A stretch of 10,336 nt of DNA from NCBI GenBank assembly GCA_030039895.1, contig JASHUR010000321.1, forward strand, positions 1-10,336, read 5' to 3'. The notes under the pieces are model-generated. The model worked only from the letters and a program-made list of their open reading frames with translations. It ran no database searches and was not told the DNA's origin. Shown one piece after another: positions 7,926 through 10,336 of this stretch. The position numbers and the translations under genes were made by a program. Each line of letters begins with the position of its first letter. Position 1 is the stretch's first letter. This DNA is from Acidobacteriaceae bacterium (GTDB lineage Bacteria > Acidobacteriota > Terriglobia > Terriglobales > Acidobacteriaceae).

Positions 7926-7954
7926 CACTCGAGTGCGATAGGAGCTATACTCGA
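7926..7954. promoter_or_regulatory. Inverted-repeat cluster (possible operator) upstream of the sigma factor
   Basis: CACTCGAGTG (7926-7935) is a perfect 10-bp palindrome. Its half TCGAGT (7929-7934) pairs again with ACTCGA (7949-7954), and nested inside are ATAG (7938-7941) and CTAT (7945-7948) around GAG. ACTCGA therefore occurs twice in direct orientation 22 bp apart, about two helical turns, with an inverted copy between. The right half overlaps a TATACT box, so a bound regulator could block transcription. Function is inferred from geometry only. Confidence 0.5.
7946..7951 (+). promoter_or_regulatory. Putative -10 box (TATACT) of the sigma/anti-sigma operon
   Basis: TATACT lies 37 nt before the chosen sigma-factor start and would give a leader of roughly 30 nt that includes the strong ribosome-binding site. 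The -35 region at correct spacing (about 7922-7929) shows no TTGACA-like match, so it may need an activator or another sigma factor. The box is identical to the one proposed before the ThiF-like gene. Confidence 0.4.
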
Positions 7955-7976
7955 TGGAATTCTCTTGCACAAAAAA

Positions 7977-7983
7977 AAGGAGG
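7977..7983 (+). promoter_or_regulatory. Strong ribosome-binding site deciding the sigma-factor start
   Basis: AAGGAGG, preceded by a run of A, sits five bases before ATG at 7989. This is close to the ideal anti-16S match and rules in that ATG over the in-frame TTG at 7887 or ATG at 7893, which have no such site. Confidence 0.85.
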
Positions 7984-7988
7984 CTTGG

Positions 7989-8621
7989 ATGAGTACCGGT
8001 GATACCGAGCCCATTCCGATCAATCAGCACATGAGGCGCAATCCGCCCATCGAAGGTGAAGCGGAAGCCATCACCAAAGCGCAGAACGGCGACTCGGAGG
8101 CATTTGAATTGCTCTATACCCTCCATAAGCGCCGCGTCTACTCCCTCTGTCTGCGCATGCTCGGCAATATTGCCGAAGCCGAAGACCTCACCCAGGAGGC
8201 ATTTCTCCAGCTTTACCGCAAAATCGGGACCTTCCGCGGCGACTCCGCCTTCTCCACATGGCTGCACCGCCTCGCCGTCAACGTTGTCCTCATGCATCTG
8301 CGTAAGAAGGGACTGACCCAGATCTCGCTTGAGGAATCCCTCGAGCCGGTACAGGACGACGGCCCTCGCAAGGACGTTGGCGCACGCGACCTCACTCTCG
8401 CAGGATCAATCGACTGTGTCACCCTCGAACGCGCCGTGGAAAACCTGCCCCCCGGCTACCGCCTGGTCTTCGTCCTGCATGACGTCGAAGGCTACGAACA
8501 CAACGAAATCGCCGACATGCTCGCGTGCTCCATCGGCAACAGCAAGTCCCAGCTCCACAAGGCCCGCATGAAGCTCCGCGAGTTGCTCCGCACCGGCGAA
8601 CGCAAAGAGCAGGCCGTATGA
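7989..8621 (+). CDS. ECF-type RNA polymerase sigma factor (sigma-70 family, RpoE-like)
   Basis: This 210-residue protein has the two domains of extracytoplasmic-function sigma factors. Region 2 spans about 38-106 and includes the core-binding and -10-reading segment (EDLTQEAFLQLYRKI, 65-79, then FRGDSAFSTWLHRLAVNVV, 82-100). A linker of about 40 residues follows. Region 4 spans about 145-200 and contains the helix-turn-helix that reads the -35 element (LPPGYRLVFVLHDVEGYEHNEIADML, then IGNSKSQLHKARMKLRELL). No sigma region 3 or extra C-terminal domain is present. The start at 7989 was chosen for its ribosome-binding site; an upstream extension of 34 codons would run through the promoter region and reads as non-coding. 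The next gene overlaps its stop by 4 nt and encodes a zinc-finger anti-sigma candidate, so activity is probably controlled by sequestration. Its regulon and signal are not visible. Confidence 0.95.
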   Translation: MSTGDTEPIPINQHMRRNPPIEGEAEAITKAQNGDSEAFELLYTLHKRRVYSLCLRMLGNIAEAEDLTQEAFLQLYRKIGTFRGDSAFSTWLHRLAVNVVLMHLRKKGLTQISLEESLEPVQDDGPRKDVGARDLTLAGSIDCVTLERAVENLPPGYRLVFVLHDVEGYEHNEIADMLACSIGNSKSQLHKARMKLRELLRTGERKEQAV

Positions 8622-8914
8622 CGGATAAAAGATCATTCACGAAAGACACGACAAAAATGGACTGTGCACACTTTCAGGAACGTTTGCCTGAGCTCTTCGA
8701 GTCGGGTGCCGATTTAGGCGCCGATGAACATCTCAGGAGTTGCAGCAATTGCGCCGCCTTGGTGCGTGACCTCGAATACATCGCACAGCAGGCCAAACTG
8801 TTGCTGCCTCTTCACGACCCCAGCCCCACCGTCTGGACCAACATCCAGTCCGCCATTCAGCGCGACGGAGTCAACCTCGAAAGGGAAAACAAATCTCCCG
8901 TCAAACACCCCTAG
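8618..8914 (+). CDS. Short soluble zinc-finger anti-sigma factor (ZAS/zf-HC2-like)
   Basis: This 98-residue protein starts at an ATG that overlaps the sigma stop (ATGA), so it is probably translated by coupling in stoichiometric amounts. It carries the zinc anti-sigma signature HLRSCSNC (H38, C42, C45, i.e. H-x3-C-x2-C) with a fourth candidate ligand, C16, in MDCAHFQERLPELF. This is the usual order of the family (N-terminal Cys or His, then HxxxCxxC). A helix suited to sigma binding follows (about 46-65). Many ECF anti-sigma proteins continue into a membrane helix and a periplasmic sensor. This one ends without any hydrophobic segment, so it should be cytoplasmic and could sense redox state or zinc directly, like RsrA. 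An internal ATG at 8657 (residue 14) is an alternative start that keeps all four ligands. Partner assignment is inferred from adjacency. Confidence 0.85.
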   Translation: MTDKRSFTKDTTKMDCAHFQERLPELFESGADLGADEHLRSCSNCAALVRDLEYIAQQAKLLLPLHDPSPTVWTNIQSAIQRDGVNLERENKSPVKHP

Positions 8915-8939
8915 CCTCACCCTGCAAAGTAGTTGCGCG

Positions 8940-8955
8940 CCCGGCCGCGGCCGGG
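8940..8955. repeat. Perfect 16-bp GC palindrome between convergent genes
   Basis: CCCGGCCGCGGCCGGG reads the same on both strands. It lies in the 115-nt gap (8915-9029) between the ends of the anti-sigma gene and hom. As RNA it would fold into a 6-bp all-GC stem with a CGCG loop in either direction. No T-run follows on either strand, so it is not a canonical intrinsic terminator, but it could slow polymerase or block 3' exonucleases for both transcripts. Weaker CCGGT/ACCGG repeats follow at 8974-8978 and 8996-9000. Confidence 0.6.
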
Positions 8956-9029
8956 TGCCAGCCCATCTCGTTCCCGGTTCGCTGACCGCCTCTTGACCGG
9001 CCCCATCTCCAGCCAACCGCTCCGCCACA

Positions 9030-10319
9030 CTACTCCAGAATCTGCAGGTCGAACGGCTTCTCCAGCAGGCAATCCATCTTTGCAATCCGGTCCAGGGCCC
9101 GCCGCAGCGCCGACGCCACACACGGGTCCACCGTCACTACAAACGGCAGGTTCAGCGCTCCATACCCCGGCTTCTGGAAGATTGCATCGATATTGATGTT
9201 CTGCTCCGCCAGCGCCAGTGCAATCTCCGCAATAATCCCCGGCTTGTCGCGCACCACAAAGCGGATCGAGTGCCGCAGCAGAAACTCCCCGCCAATCGGC
9301 GTCTTCCGGCTCGGCAGCTCCACCTTGCGCGACCCATGCGCAATGTTGATCAGGTCACTCACCACCGCCACCGCCGTCGGATGTCCGCCCGCGCCATGCC
9401 CTGAAAACACCACATCGCCGCCATACTGACCGCTCACCAGCACCGTGTTCTCCGTACCCCGCGACCAGGCCAGCGGCGAGTCCTTCGGAACCAGCATCGG
9501 CCCCACGCTCGCCAGCACATCGCCATTATTTTTAGAGTTAGGGGCTCCCACGGACAGGTCTTCGCCCGTGGGGCGAATCTCCGCACGCGAAATCTGCCGG
9601 ATCGTGCAGTTCAGCTCCCGCGCGTATTCAAAATCTATCGCCGCCACTTCCGTAATCGACCGGCAGGGAATCTCCTCCGGTTCAAGGTCCACCCTGAGCG
9701 CCAGCCGCGACAGAATCACCAGCTTCGCCCGCGCGTCATAGCCATCCACATCCTCCGTCGGATTCGCCTCCGCATACCCCAGTGCCTGCGCCTCCTTCAG
9801 CACATCCGCGAACTCAGCGCCACCCTCCATCTTGCTCAGAATGAAGTTGCACGTCCCGTTCAGAATCCCTTCAATGCGCGTAATCTGGTCGCCCGCCAGC
9901 CCCTGTTGCAGCCCCGGAATCACCGGAATCCCGCCCGCAACCGCCGCGCCGTACAGCAGAAAACCGCCCTTCGCCCGCGCCAGCTTTTCGAGCTCAATTC
10001 CGTGGAACGCAATCAGCTTCTTGTTCGCCGTTACCGCCGACTTGCCCGCCCCGAGCGCCTTCCACACCCAGTCGCCCGCCGGATCAAGCCCACCCACCAG
10101 TTCCACCACAATGTCCACATCCGAGCTCAGGACGTCGTCAATCTTCTCCGTCCACACCACATCCGCCGGGACCCATTCCGCCCGCTTCCGCGCCACATTG
10201 CGGTTGTAGATGTGCGTGAGCTTCAGCCCCTGCGGCTTCAGATCACCCAGAATCCGCGCCACCGAACTGCCCACCGTCCCAAACCCCAGCAATGCAACCT
10301 TCAAATCCCGTCCCGCCAC
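9030..10319 (-). CDS. hom: Homoserine dehydrogenase with C-terminal ACT domain
   Basis: This cytoplasmic enzyme of 429 residues reduces aspartate semialdehyde to homoserine with NAD(P)H, on the branch to threonine and methionine. The Rossmann dinucleotide loop is GFGTVG (12-17), followed by the family segments VTANKKLIA (96-104), GTCNFILSKM (155-164) and EDVDGYDARAKLVILSRLA (189-207). D195 and K199 have the spacing of the catalytic Asp/Lys pair described for this family (yeast Hom6 D219/K223). The C-terminal ACT domain (about 348-420, IRFVVRDKPGIIAEIALALAEQNINI) usually mediates feedback control by threonine. It is a stand-alone enzyme, not fused to aspartokinase. The start is GTG, preceded by GAGAGAG five bases upstream; no in-frame ATG exists in the remaining bases of the window, though an upstream start outside it cannot be excluded. 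Residues about 249-266 look like an insertion relative to the family (see the repeat entry). Confidence 0.95.
   Translation of the reverse strand: MAGRDLKVALLGFGTVGSSVARILGDLKPQGLKLTHIYNRNVARKRAEWVPADVVWTEKIDDVLSSDVDIVVELVGGLDPAGDWVWKALGAGKSAVTANKKLIAFHGIELEKLARAKGGFLLYGAAVAGGIPVIPGLQQGLAGDQITRIEGILNGTCNFILSKMEGGAEFADVLKEAQALGYAEANPTEDVDGYDARAKLVILSRLALRVDLEPEEIPCRSITEVAAIDFEYARELNCTIRQISRAEIRPTGEDLSVGAPNSKNNGDVLASVGPMLVPKDSPLAWSRGTENTVLVSGQYGGDVVFSGHGAGGHPTAVAVVSDLINIAHGSRKVELPSRKTPIGGEFLLRHSIRFVVRDKPGIIAEIALALAEQNINIDAIFQKPGYGALNLPFVVTVDPCVASALRRALDRIAKMDCLLEKPFDLQILE
9522..9575 (-). repeat. Probable small palindromic element inserted in frame within hom
   Basis: This segment encodes residues 249-266 (RPTGEDLSVGAPNSKNNG) of homoserine dehydrogenase, between ISRAEI and VLASVGPMLV, where I would expect only a short turn. 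It contains the inverted repeat CCCACGG (9547-9553) / CCGTGGG (9566-9572) with a 12-nt spacer. On the plus strand an AT-rich flank (ATTTTTAGAGTTAG, 9529-9542) adjoins it, unlike the GC-rich coding sequence around. Its length, a multiple of three without stops, keeps the frame. The inverted repeat is seen directly; the insertion history is inferred. Confidence 0.5.
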
Positions 10320-10336
10320 GTATGCTCTCTCTCTTC

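Noticed and set aside
7887..7988. A 34-codon N-terminal extension of the sigma factor starting at TTG 7887.
   Set aside because: It runs through the putative promoter and inverted repeats, and the AAGGAGG site points to ATG 7989. The extension shows no sigma-like sequence.
10320..10336. The CT/GA-repeat tract at the right edge as a microsatellite.
   Set aside because: It is only a few dinucleotide units and is better explained as the GAGAGAG ribosome-binding region of hom.

Overview
The window looks like chromosomal DNA of a GC-rich, diderm, heterotrophic bacterium. The protein styles and the gene order (Omp85 protein, SurA-like chaperone, TamB-like protein) resemble Acidobacteriota of the Terriglobia/Acidobacteriaceae type. 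That assignment is from memory of related proteins and was not tested. There are six genes complete or nearly complete in the window, one more that runs off the left edge, and very little intergenic space. No rRNA, tRNA, CRISPR array, insertion sequence or phage gene was seen.

Left two thirds, minus strand (6648 down to 1): a compact three-gene envelope-biogenesis operon. The first gene encodes a 1074-residue Omp85 (BamA/TamA superfamily) outer-membrane protein with a signal peptide, about seven POTRA units and a C-terminal barrel. It is followed with a 1-nt overlap by a periplasmic SurA-like chaperone that lacks the parvulin domain. That gene overlaps by 8 nt the start of a very large AsmA/TamB-like protein anchored in the inner membrane, whose C-terminus lies outside the window. 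Together they could form a chaperone, periplasm-spanning bridge and outer-membrane insertase for barrel proteins or lipids.

Middle (6649-7817): a 95-nt divergent intergenic region with one AT-rich island that can supply a -10 box in either direction. It is followed by a plus-strand ThiF/MoeB/HesA-type E1-like adenylyltransferase with an intact nucleotide site, catalytic cysteine and two CxxC zinc pairs. No sulfur-carrier protein is encoded nearby.

Right-middle (7818-8914): a 171-nt intergenic region carrying a striking inverted-repeat cluster over a TATACT box. Next come a strong ribosome-binding site, an ECF sigma factor and, overlapping by 4 nt (ATGA), a short soluble zinc-finger anti-sigma protein. 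This is a typical sigma/anti-sigma regulatory pair.

Right end (9030-10319, minus strand): homoserine dehydrogenase with a C-terminal ACT domain, converging on the anti-sigma gene across 115 nt that hold a perfect 16-bp GC palindrome. The hom gene carries an apparent in-frame insertion of about 54 bp with an inverted repeat and unusual composition. It looks like a small palindromic repeat element that has become coding sequence. No canonical hairpin-plus-T-run terminator was found anywhere.
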